DNA from: DATARN01 sp036264135
Lineage (GTDB): Bacteria; Actinomycetota; Acidimicrobiia; Acidimicrobiales; Palsa-688
Direction: 5' to 3'
NCBI GenBank assembly: GCA_036264135.1
Contig: DATARN010000220.1
Location: 1-64,000, forward strand
Length of the DNA: 64,000 nt
A model generated the notes under the pieces. The model worked only from the letters and a program-made list of their open reading frames with translations, had not been told where the DNA came from and searched no databases. Both the position numbers and the translations under genes were made by a program. Below, one piece after another: positions 41,468 to 48,584 of the stretch. How positions within the stretch are numbered: the first letter of the stretch is position 1; each line of letters opens with the position of its first letter.

Positions 41468-42861
41468 GACATCGGGCACGGGGCCAGGTTCAGCCGGTCC
41501 TCGCTGATGTCGGGCCATCCCATCGCCGAGGGGGCCGTCCTGACCCGGGTGGCGCCCAGGTTCGGGAACCGGGCGTCGCCGTTGATGTCGATCATCCCCG
41601 GCACCAGCACCTTGACGGTGCGCAGGCCACAGCGGGCGACGTCTTCGGGCGTCAGGTCGACCGCCAGGACCTCCAGGCCGCGGGCGGCGAGCCGGTCGAC
41701 GCAGCTCTGCAGCCCGCCCCCGACGCCGAGGCGCTCGGGTACCGCTTCGCCGACCGCGTCCAGCCCGACCGACTCCTCCGACGAGGTCAGGAACTCGATG
41801 ATCGGCGCCGTCGAGGCACTGGCATAGAAGCGGGCATGGTCCCAGATGTACCGGACGGCCGACTCGGCGAGGACCGTCGTCGCGTCACACTTCAGGCCGT
41901 CGAGGCCCGACAGCACCTGAGCCACCTCGAACAGCGCCTTGCGGGCGGCGGCCACCGGTTCGGTGCGGCAGGCGGCTCCGAACGCCGCCGCCGGCCGTCG
42001 GGGGTTCGCGCTGATCGCCTGGCAGCAGATGGTGGGGATCGACGTGTCGGTGGTGATGTCGAGGAGGACGAACTCGAAGTCGTCCAGCGTGAAGTGCCCC
42101 TGGAGCAGCGCCACGAGGTCGCCGGCCGGCGACTCGCTGGGCGTGATGCGCCGCGGAGGTCGCCGGTGGAGCCAGTGGAGCATGATGGCGTCACGCTCCA
42201 CGACCTCGAGCAGGCCGGCCAAGAGCGCGGCCTCGACCGAGACGTGGCAGCTGACCCCGGTGCTGTGGACGGAGGTCGTCAGGTTGTTCGGTGGCCCGAG
42301 GCCCACCGTCGGGTAGGCGAAGACCGCCGGCACCAGGGCGAATTCCTTCCTGGTGAGCGAGTAGGCCCACGCCCAATCGATGGCGTCGTCCGGGCCGGGA
42401 AAGCGTACGCTCGGGCGGCTCCGGAGCTGGGCGTCGGTCAGGGAGCGGAACCTCTCGAGTGGGACCGCTGACCCCGCCACCTGCCGGTAGCTGCGGCGCT
42501 CGACCAACGTGGCGTCGTGGGGGAGGGCGAAGCAGTAGCGCTCCACCGCCTCGACCACCGCCTTCAGCCAGGCGTCGTCGGGATCGTCCGAGACGCCCAT
42601 GCCGATGATGTCAAAGCTGGGCCGGCGTCCGCCCGCAACGCGCTTGGGGCCGCGGGCCACGAACACCGGGACGGTGGGCAACCCGGGGACCTCCGGGTAA
42701 CGCCGGCACCAACGCACGACCCCGTGCCGGCCGGTGAGGCGCGTCGCCGCCCGCCGCGCCTGGTCGAGGAGGTCTCCCCCGGGCGGCGCGGTGTGGAAAC
42801 CGAGGACGTCGCGGCCGGCCTGGGACGACACCTCCGCCGGCGTTGCCGACAGCGTGCTCAC
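41464..42861 (-). CDS. YcaO cyclodehydratase
   Basis: 465 residues. YcaO enzymes use ATP to activate backbone amides so that Cys/Ser/Thr side chains close to azolines. Family marks: GMGVSDDPDDAWLKAVVEAVERYCFALP (ATP/Mg Glu residues), GAACRTEPVAAARKALFEVAQVLSG, GLEVLAVDLTPEDVARCGLRTVKVLVPGM and a C-terminus ending NLAPCPMS, shorter than the Pro-rich tail of many azoline formers. I choose the GTG at 42861 because GGGAGGA lies 8 bases upstream; frames from 42900 or 42915 would run into a strong hairpin. It follows the precursor gene by 99 bases and acts with the ThiF-like protein at 36976. Confidence 0.92.
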   Translation of the reverse strand: MSTLSATPAEVSSQAGRDVLGFHTAPPGGDLLDQARRAATRLTGRHGVVRWCRRYPEVPGLPTVPVFVARGPKRVAGGRRPSFDIIGMGVSDDPDDAWLKAVVEAVERYCFALPHDATLVERRSYRQVAGSAVPLERFRSLTDAQLRSRPSVRFPGPDDAIDWAWAYSLTRKEFALVPAVFAYPTVGLGPPNNLTTSVHSTGVSCHVSVEAALLAGLLEVVERDAIMLHWLHRRPPRRITPSESPAGDLVALLQGHFTLDDFEFVLLDITTDTSIPTICCQAISANPRRPAAAFGAACRTEPVAAARKALFEVAQVLSGLDGLKCDATTVLAESAVRYIWDHARFYASASTAPIIEFLTSSEESVGLDAVGEAVPERLGVGGGLQSCVDRLAARGLEVLAVDLTPEDVARCGLRTVKVLVPGMIDINGDARFPNLGATRVRTAPSAMGWPDISEDRLNLAPCPMS

Positions 42862-42903
42862 GCGCCCCGTCCTCCCGCTCGGCGGGCGCGCCAGAGACAT
42901 GAA

Positions 42904-42937
42904 ACGGCCGCCCACCAGGTACCTGGCGGGCGGCCGT
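42904..42937 (-). terminator. Strong hairpin between precursor and ycaO (attenuator/terminator candidate)
   Basis: ACGGCCGCCC pairs with GGGCGGCCGT and, inside it, CCAGG with CCTGG around a central TA. On the plus strand one A/C mismatch interrupts the stem; on the minus strand, the direction of transcription, it becomes a G-U pair, giving a near-continuous 16-pair stem. It lies 24 bases after the precursor stop and about 43 before the chosen ycaO start. It may reduce read-through so that the substrate is made in excess of the enzymes, or protect the precursor mRNA end. Confidence 0.7.
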
Positions 42938-42960
42938 CGTCACGACTGCAGGAAGCTGTC

Positions 42961-43158
42961 CTAGTCCTCGTCGGTGACAGCCACGCACATGGTCGAGTGG
43001 CCGGTGGTGCAGAAGCTGACCTCGTCAGCATCCCACTCGGACTCGTCCAGGTCGGTGACAGCCACGCACATGGTCGAGTGGCCGGTGGTACAGAAGCTGA
43101 CTTCGTCAGCATCCCACTCGGACTCGTCCAGAACAACAATCTCGATGGCTTCCAACAC
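42961..43158 (-). CDS. RiPP (TOMM-type) precursor peptide with two tandem leader-core units
   Basis: A 65-residue acidic peptide. After MLEAIEIVV come two identical 27-residue units (residues 10-36 and 37-63), each made of an acidic leader-like part LDESEWDADEVSF and a core-like part CTTGHSTMCVAVTD, then a final ED. Each core offers two Cys, one Ser and four Thr, the substrates of YcaO cyclisation and LanB dehydration. GGGAGGA lies 4 bases before the GTG at 43158; TTG at 43155 is an alternative. It lies upstream of YcaO, dehydrogenase and leader-binding genes on the same strand. The peptide is not similar to precursors I know by name. The boundary between leader and core is inferred from composition. 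Confidence 0.85.
   Translation of the reverse strand: MLEAIEIVVLDESEWDADEVSFCTTGHSTMCVAVTDLDESEWDADEVSFCTTGHSTMCVAVTDED
42970..43131. repeat. 81-bp tandem duplication within the precursor gene
   Basis: Copies at 43051-43131 and 42970-43050. They differ at only two bases (a G/A and a C/T), both silent, so the 27 encoded residues are identical. Silent-only divergence suggests a fairly recent duplication kept under protein-level selection, though two changes are too few to prove selection. Confidence 0.93.
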
Positions 43159-43231
43159 ATGTCCTCCCGTAGTTTATCTGGGGGCATCCCCGGTAACGGA
43201 GACCATAGGTAACATGTAGTCACCGCAGAGC

Positions 43232-44344
43232 TCAACTGTTTCCTGCCACAGCGCCAGCCGTATTTTTACTTGGCGCGTTCCCGTTGGGTCGCTCGGAACC
43301 GTCATACCGGTCCCGATGAAGTTCAGCTCGTTCCTGCAGGCCCGGTCCTTCGGCTGAACCGACCAGCTCAACCGTCGCCCGATAGCTGACCTCAGGATGA
43401 CTTGGCCGACCCGTAACCACGAAACTGGACAATCGGTGCTCCAGCCGGCTCCATTTGAAGGTGACGGCGGGCAGGTTCCGGACGGTGGTGGCCAGGCCGC
43501 TTTCAACGGCGAAGCGGTCGAGCTCGCTTGGCCACCGCCGGCACCGTACTGGAGCCCCGTCGGGCACGACGACCAAAGCCCGGTGGGCGCCCGGGTGGCG
43601 ATCACGGCCCATGGTTTCCCACCAGCGCCGCAGCGCCCGCCCAGCGAACGCGCAGGCGACCGGGTCGTCGGCCTCCACCGGACCCCAACCGGGTGCGGTG
43701 CCGAGGTCGTAGATGCTCTCGCCGGCCGCCTGCGCCACAGGACCGGTTTCTACCGCGCCTGCCTCCTCGATCGGCCGTTGGGTGATGCACACCGATACGA
43801 CCGGCTCGTCGGCGCCGGCGTGGCCCTTGGCCTCCTCCGACAGCCGGCAGAGGAAGGCGCGAGGATCAGTAGGCGTGGAGACGAGTGGTGCTCGGAGCCG
43901 ATAGCCAAGGCTCTTCAGGAGCCGCCCGAGGCTGTCGGCGCTGATCCAGAAACCGAGCTTCTCGAGGGACTTGGCAAGCTGCGCCAACGACAGGTCGGTC
44001 CATCGAAAGAGTGCGGACGAACCAGCGTGGGCCGGCTCGATCAGCCCGTCCAGTGCGTCAAGGAGCGCCGGTTGCCACTCGACGAGCTTCTTGCGGCCGC
44101 CCCCGGGTGCTCGGGCGCGTCCCGGGTATATGTCACCTCGGTCGATGTCGGCCATCCCCGCGTTGACGGTGGCGCGGCTCATGCCTGCCGCCGCCGCCAC
44201 CCGCGTCAGGGTGGATCCACCCAGCATTCGGGCGGTCGCGCCCGCCAGCAGCCGGCGTTGGCGTTCGTCAAGCGCCGGCATTAGCGATTCGAAGAAGGTG
44301 GCCAGCGCGTCGGGGCCAACCGCCAGGTCGTCGTGGCAAGTCAT
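43232..44344 (-). CDS. ISAzo13-transposase-like protein lacking the first catalytic Asp (probably domesticated)
   Basis: 370 residues from the ATG at 44344. The architecture matches ISAzo13-family transposases: N-terminal helix-turn-helix (STLTRVAAAAGMSRATVNAGM), a basic GGGRKK linker, RWTDLSLAQLAKSLEKLG with LGRLLKSLGYRLRAP, then the RNase-H-like core ending FKWSRLEHRLSSF. In the family the first core strand reads VISVD; here it is VVSVC (Cys186). The second Asp (VVVPDG, Asp262) and the Glu (LEHR, Glu302) remain. An intact frame with a broken active site, and a position directly upstream of the precursor in the same direction (73 bases), suggests a DNA-binding regulator derived from a transposase. 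No terminal inverted repeats were seen, and base composition matches the cluster. Confidence 0.8.
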   Translation of the reverse strand: MTCHDDLAVGPDALATFFESLMPALDERQRRLLAGATARMLGGSTLTRVAAAAGMSRATVNAGMADIDRGDIYPGRARAPGGGRKKLVEWQPALLDALDGLIEPAHAGSSALFRWTDLSLAQLAKSLEKLGFWISADSLGRLLKSLGYRLRAPLVSTPTDPRAFLCRLSEEAKGHAGADEPVVSVCITQRPIEEAGAVETGPVAQAAGESIYDLGTAPGWGPVEADDPVACAFAGRALRRWWETMGRDRHPGAHRALVVVPDGAPVRCRRWPSELDRFAVESGLATTVRNLPAVTFKWSRLEHRLSSFVVTGRPSHPEVSYRATVELVGSAEGPGLQERAELHRDRYDGSERPNGNAPSKNTAGAVAGNS

Positions 44345-44551
44345 CCAGATCAGCTGCAGAATAAGTCGCCCGCGAGGAGCCGAACATCTGCCGAAGGAGG
44401 CAGGTTTCGGTACTGCCAAGCCCTTACGCCGATGAAAGGCGTTATTCAGCCTTGCGCGGCGCCGGGCGCTCCGCTAAAACCGGGGCCGGATGCGAGTTTG
44501 CACGCCTCTCTGCGGTGAGATGGCTCTCCTGGCAGCAACGCATTCTGCGAG
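44345..44551. promoter_or_regulatory. Divergent promoter region between RiPP operon and UnbU-like operon
   Basis: 207 bases between the minus-strand transposase-like gene and the plus-strand UnbU-like gene must hold promoters for both. It includes short inverted pieces such as GCCGGGCGCTCCGC but no pattern I can assign to a known regulator. If the transposase-like protein binds DNA, this is the first place to look for its site. Confidence 0.4.
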
Positions 44552-45808
44552 GTGACCTCCCTAACCGCGCCCCCGATCGTCGAGGAGCCGGCTCCGCACG
44601 TTGCGCCCCCGTCCTCCCGCGGCCCGGTCCAGGGGAGGACGGTGACCCTGCGCCTGCGTGGCCGGAGCGTCCCTGTCGTCCTCCCGAGCTGGCGCGACAT
44701 CCGGTTCCGGCTGACGGCGGTGATCATCGTTCTCCAGGTCCTGGGCCAGACCGTCCTGCGGTTCAAGGTGTCGGTCGCCCAGATCATCGTGACGATGCTG
44801 GTCTGCGGCGTGATCGAGTTGGTCTTCACTTACCGCCGCGAAAAGCGCCTGGTTTGGCCTGCCAGCGCGCTCCAAACCGGCGCCAGCGTGGCCTTTATCT
44901 TGCGTGCCAGCGGCACGGTGCACGGCGACATCTGGAGCCTGCGTGGCATCCACCTCTTCGTCATCGCCGGCGTCGTGTCGCTGCTTTCGAAGTACCTGGT
45001 GCGTCCCGGTAGTAAGAAGCACATTTTCAACCCGTCCAACATCGGCATCGTCGCGGTGCTGCTGGTCGTCGGTCCCGACTTCGTCTTCTCGGAGCATTTG
45101 TGGTGGGGACCGCTCGGGATCCGGGTCCTCTCGGCGGTCGCGGTCATCCTCGTCGGCGGGCTGTGGATCCTTCGCCCGGTGAAGATGGTGGCCATGGTGA
45201 CCTCGTTCCTCGTTACCCTTGGTTCGCTGGTCGCAGTCTTCGCCGTGATGGGCCGCAGCTTCTACGCCACCTGGCGCCCGGACCCGGTCACCGGATCCTC
45301 CTACTGGCTCAACATCGCTCTGTCGCCCGAAGTCTGGGCCTACGCCTTCTTCATGATGTCGGACCCACAGACGGCGCCGAAGTCCCGTCAGGGCCGGATG
45401 ATCTACGGCGCCGTTACCGGGGCGCTCACGGCCGCGTTGCTGTACTTTCAGACGACGGAGTTCGGTATCAAGGTCGCCCTGCTCGGAAGCCTGACCGTGG
45501 CCTGCGCCCTCACGCCGTCGATCGAGAGGATTTGCCGCCGCCTCGAGGCGCGACACCAGCGCCCGGACGAGCGTGCGGCCGCCGCGGCGACGGCGCCGGT
45601 CACGGTTGGTGCCCGAACGCGTCCGCGGCGGCTGTTGACCGCCCTGCGCACTCCGGCCGTGGTTGCCGCGGCGATCATCGCCGTGGGGACGCTGGTGGAC
45701 ACCGCGGCGCTGCCGGCGGACAAGGGAATCGTCCTCATCGAGCGGGACCTGCCGGCGCCGGGATCGGTGCAGAGCGGCGTGCTCGTGCACAACCCGCACC
45801 GCCAGTGA
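44552..45808 (+). CDS. NqrB/RnfD-like membrane protein (enediyne UnbU type)
   Basis: 418 residues with about ten membrane helices and a polar N-terminal tail. Diagnostic stretches are KYLVRPGSKKHIFNPSNIGIVAVLLVV and VWAYAFFMMSDPQTAPKSRQGRMIYGAVTGALTAALLY, the NQR2/RnfD core where a flavin is bound covalently in respiratory versions. Homologues called UnbU occur in enediyne clusters with no assigned function. A cytoplasmic C-terminal region (EARHQRPDERAAAAAT) is followed by a last helix. The start is the GTG at 44552. The next gene overlaps by GTGA, forming an operon of four. No enediyne polyketide synthase is seen in the window. Confidence 0.8.
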   Translation: MTSLTAPPIVEEPAPHVAPPSSRGPVQGRTVTLRLRGRSVPVVLPSWRDIRFRLTAVIIVLQVLGQTVLRFKVSVAQIIVTMLVCGVIELVFTYRREKRLVWPASALQTGASVAFILRASGTVHGDIWSLRGIHLFVIAGVVSLLSKYLVRPGSKKHIFNPSNIGIVAVLLVVGPDFVFSEHLWWGPLGIRVLSAVAVILVGGLWILRPVKMVAMVTSFLVTLGSLVAVFAVMGRSFYATWRPDPVTGSSYWLNIALSPEVWAYAFFMMSDPQTAPKSRQGRMIYGAVTGALTAALLYFQTTEFGIKVALLGSLTVACALTPSIERICRRLEARHQRPDERAAAAATAPVTVGARTRPRRLLTALRTPAVVAAAIIAVGTLVDTAALPADKGIVLIERDLPAPGSVQSGVLVHNPHRQ

Positions 45809-46272
45809 CCGCGACGACCATGCCGACGGCGGCCCTTCGTCCGCGTCCAGTCGCCCACGCCGTGGTTAGCCTCCTGGGTCTGGCGGTGCTCCTGGCCGCG
45901 GCAGTGGTTGGCGGCGACCCGCACGGAATTCGCGAGCGGCTCTTCGCAGGATCGTCGCCCGTCGCCTCTTCTGTCGGAGCGGTACAGCCGTGGCAGGACG
46001 TGGTGTCGCTTCATGGTTCGGGGAGCGAGGCGTCGGCCCCGTTTGCCATCGACCACGCCGCCCGCGAGTGGCGCGTCCGGTGGTCGTGCGGCGCGGGCCA
46101 CCTCCTCATCCGGGCCGCCGCCGGCGCGGCGCCGATCGTCGACGCGCCCTGCCCGGCGAGTGGGACAGGGTTCGGGTCGGGCACCGGCCCGACCACCCTC
46201 CGGGTGACCGCCGACGGTTCCTGGGACCTGGCCGTCCAGCAACACCTCACCGTGCGGAAGGCATCGATGTGA
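45805..46272 (+). CDS. Small membrane-anchored hypothetical protein
   Basis: 155 residues. One N-terminal membrane helix (AVVSLLGLAVLLAAAVVGG) precedes an exported domain with strands (AREWRVRWSCGAGHLLIRAA, TTLRVTADGSWDLAVQQHLTVR) and two Cys (WSCGAG, DAPCPA) that could form a disulfide. The small beta domain recalls lipid- or ligand-binding sandwiches but I cannot assign it. It overlaps the preceding and following genes by 4 bases, so it is a dedicated partner of the UnbU-like protein. Confidence 0.7.
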   Translation: MTATTMPTAALRPRPVAHAVVSLLGLAVLLAAAVVGGDPHGIRERLFAGSSPVASSVGAVQPWQDVVSLHGSGSEASAPFAIDHAAREWRVRWSCGAGHLLIRAAAGAAPIVDAPCPASGTGFGSGTGPTTLRVTADGSWDLAVQQHLTVRKASM

Positions 46273-46934
46273 CCGCGTCGCCGCCCCTCGTCGACGTCGC
46301 GCCGACCTTCGCGCCCACGGTCCGGGCCTACGACCGGGCGCGGTACGACTTCGTCTCGGCCGTGGCCGAGGCGCTCAGCGTCGAGCGCCTCGATCGACTC
46401 GGCGACCAGCACCGTTACGACCGGCTCGTCCGGGAAACGGACCAGGCCACCGAGTTCCACTCTCGGTTCTACGCTGCCTTCCCCGCCATCCGGCCTCTCT
46501 ACCGCCGCTTCATCGACGAGGTCGTCGCGCCAGTCATCGCCGAGCCGTTCTGTTTCCAGAGCGTCCCGACCTTCCGGGTCCACCTGCCGTCCAACGTGGC
46601 GGTCGGCGAGTTCCACACCGACGGCGACTACAACCACCCGGTGGGGGAAATCAACTTCTGGCTTCCCCTTACCGATGCCCACGACACCAACACCGTCTGG
46701 ATCGAGACGTCTCTCGGACGGGGCGACTGCGCGCCTGCCCCGCGGCTCGGGCCCGGCCGGATGCTCGTGTTCGACGCGGTGCGGTGGCGCCACGGCAACG
46801 TGCCCAGCGAGACCGGATCGACCCGGGTCAGCTTCGATTTCCGATGCATACCTCTGCGCCACTACCGGCCCGCGTCCGACCGCTCGGTCAACACCAAGAA
46901 GCTGATGGTGATCGGCGATTACTTCGAGGTCTGA
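46269..46934 (+). CDS. StrG-like / non-heme iron oxygenase family protein
   Basis: 221 residues from a GTG at 46269. The pattern FRVHLPSNVAVGEFHTDGDYNHPVGEINFWLPLTDAHDTNTVWIE, then GPGRMLVFDAVRWRHGNVPSETGSTRVSFDFR, gives an HxD...H facial triad in a jelly-roll and matches the StrG family of streptomycin-type clusters. Such enzymes are 2-oxoglutarate-dependent or related iron oxygenases. The substrate is unknown. It is third in the plus-strand operon and may tailor the cluster product. Confidence 0.78.
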   Translation: MTASPPLVDVAPTFAPTVRAYDRARYDFVSAVAEALSVERLDRLGDQHRYDRLVRETDQATEFHSRFYAAFPAIRPLYRRFIDEVVAPVIAEPFCFQSVPTFRVHLPSNVAVGEFHTDGDYNHPVGEINFWLPLTDAHDTNTVWIETSLGRGDCAPAPRLGPGRMLVFDAVRWRHGNVPSETGSTRVSFDFRCIPLRHYRPASDRSVNTKKLMVIGDYFEV

Positions 46935-46947
46935 GGAGGCCAGGAAA

Positions 46948-48138
46948 ATGCTGCCGCTGGAGAGCCTTGCAGGACGGATCGTGGACGCCGACTCCCATCT
47001 GATGCTGTTCTCAGGCACGGCGAAAGAGATCCTCGGCGATGGCCCCGGGGGCGGACCGTGGCAGTCACGGCGCGGCGGCGGGTCCATCGTCGAGGAGATC
47101 CGTCAGATGATGATCGACGAAGGGCTCGATCCCGACGGGCCCGGGGAAGCCCTGGTGGCGCGCCGGGAAGCATCCCGGAACGATCCCTGGGCGGTCAAGC
47201 TCTGGGGCGCCCACGGTGCCCAGCTGGCGGCCGACCGGGTGGACGCCCTCGATCGGATGGGGATCGACCGGCAGCTGGTCTTCTCGCAGTTCATGGAGTC
47301 GCCACTCAACACCCCCGGGCGAGAGGCCCAGGCGGCAGTCGCCCGGTACAACGACTACGTGCTGGACTGGGCCAAGGCGGGCCGGGGCCGGCTGCTGCCG
47401 GTGTGCCTCATCAACAGCCACGACCGCCTCGCCGCCCTGAAGGAGGTTCGGCGGGTGCTCGACGGGGGCGCCACTGGGGTCCAGTTGTCCGGCATCCTGC
47501 CGCCCGCGTCGATCTCGCCGGCGGCGGCCGAGTGGGAGCCGCTGTGGGCGATGCTTGCGGACTCCGGTGTTCCGGCACTGTTCCACTACGGGGGTACCGG
47601 CGGGGGCAGCGAGCTGGCGATCCACGAGAGCTGGTACCGCGCCGCCAACGAGTCCCTTCGGCCTCCTGGCGACGACCCCGACGCCGACGACTTCCACGCC
47701 GCGCCGTTCATCTGGATGACCGCTCACGTCTATGCCGAGATCACCCTCACCTTCCTGGTCCTCGGTGGCGTGCTCGAGCGGCACCCGGGACTGCGGATCG
47801 GAGTCGTCGAGTCCGGCGGGAGCTGGGTGGCGCCCTGGTGCGCGCGGATGGACAACCTGGCCACGACCACCTCGCGGTACCTGGGACGAACCCTGTCGCT
47901 GCGGCCCTCCGAGTACGTGCGCCGCCAAGTCCGAGTTGCCCCGTTTCCCTTCGAGCCGGTCGCCTCGTGGATCGAACGGAGCGGCCTGGAGGAGGTGTAC
48001 GTCTTTTCCACCGACTATCCCCACGTCGAGGGTGGCGTGCGGCCGGTGGACGCCTTCTACCCCGCGCTGGCCCGCCTCGGACCCGAGGTGACGGAACGGT
48101 TTTTCGTCACCAACGGGTTATCACTGACGGTCGCTTGA
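46948..48138 (+). CDS. Amidohydrolase-2 family metal-dependent hydrolase/decarboxylase
   Basis: 396 residues. The TIM-barrel starts GRIVDADSHLM (metal-binding strand, with D-S-H in place of the more usual H-x-H), continues WAKAGRGRLLPVCLIN, ALFHYGGTGGGSE, LEEVYVFSTDYPHVEGG (the Asp/His end motif) and RFFVTNGLSLTVA. Relatives decarboxylate aromatic acids or hydrolyse amides and lactones. The ATG has a GGAGG-containing leader and follows the StrG-like gene by 13 bases, so it is probably in the same operon. Confidence 0.82.
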   Translation: MLPLESLAGRIVDADSHLMLFSGTAKEILGDGPGGGPWQSRRGGGSIVEEIRQMMIDEGLDPDGPGEALVARREASRNDPWAVKLWGAHGAQLAADRVDALDRMGIDRQLVFSQFMESPLNTPGREAQAAVARYNDYVLDWAKAGRGRLLPVCLINSHDRLAALKEVRRVLDGGATGVQLSGILPPASISPAAAEWEPLWAMLADSGVPALFHYGGTGGGSELAIHESWYRAANESLRPPGDDPDADDFHAAPFIWMTAHVYAEITLTFLVLGGVLERHPGLRIGVVESGGSWVAPWCARMDNLATTTSRYLGRTLSLRPSEYVRRQVRVAPFPFEPVASWIERSGLEEVYVFSTDYPHVEGGVRPVDAFYPALARLGPEVTERFFVTNGLSLTVA

Positions 48139-48272
48139 GCCCCTGCCGGCTCACGGGCTTGTCCTGCCCACCTAGGTGCGCGGGCGCAGTTGCTGTGCGC
48201 CGTCTATCTACCGCAGTGACGTATTCCGACGCCCTTAGAAAGAGACAGCGCGCAGTCACGACGGTCGGGAAC

Positions 48273-48566
48273 ATGAAAGTGCTGGGGTGCGAGACGTGGG
48301 GGACTGGTCGTTCGGCGCCATCGGCAGTACTGCGGGTGGCAGCCAAAACCGACGCCTCGGGCAACCTGCACATCCCCGACAGCGCCAACAACCGGGTGCG
48401 CACGGTCGCCACCAATGGGATCATCACCACGATCGCCGGCACGGGCGTAGCCGGGTTCGGCGGCGACGGCGGACTAGCGATGAAGGCGCAGCTCAACGAG
48501 CCCTCCAATCTGGCCTTCAGCCGCTACCTCCCGCCCCCCGACGCCGCCGTCTCGCCGAGCTCATGA
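48273..48566 (+). pseudogene. NHL-repeat protein fragment
   Basis: The frame contains RVAAKTDASGNLHIPDSANNRVRTVATNGIITTIAGTGVAGFGGDGGLAMKAQLNEPSNLAF, one and a half NHL/teneurin-type propeller blades. No signal peptide and only ~97 codons: real proteins of this type have many more blades. The sequence after 48530 loses similarity and ends at a stop at 48566. It is probably the remnant of a decayed propeller gene. Confidence 0.5.
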
Positions 48567-48584
48567 GCTACGACGGCCACGGAT

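Noticed and set aside
42974..43219. Plus-strand repeat peptide opposite the precursor (MTATHMVEWPVVQKLTSS...)
   Set aside because: The repeat makes both strands open, but only the minus-strand frame has a good ribosome-binding site, Cys/Ser/Thr core, acidic leader and same-strand enzymes; the two base differences between copies are silent in the minus-strand frame.
10956..44344. Classical thiopeptide cluster
   Set aside because: LanB, SpaB_C, YcaO, ThiF-like and SagB are all present, but the core has a single Ser per unit and no two spaced Ser for a [4+2] ring, the precursor is repeated, and NRPS genes are interleaved.
43232..44419. Active insertion sequence next to the precursor
   Set aside because: The first catalytic Asp is replaced by Cys, no inverted repeats or target duplication were seen, and the gene is in line with the operon.
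44552..48138. Enediyne cluster
   Set aside because: Only the UnbU-like gene points that way; there is no enediyne PKS, KedN-type or other core gene in the window.
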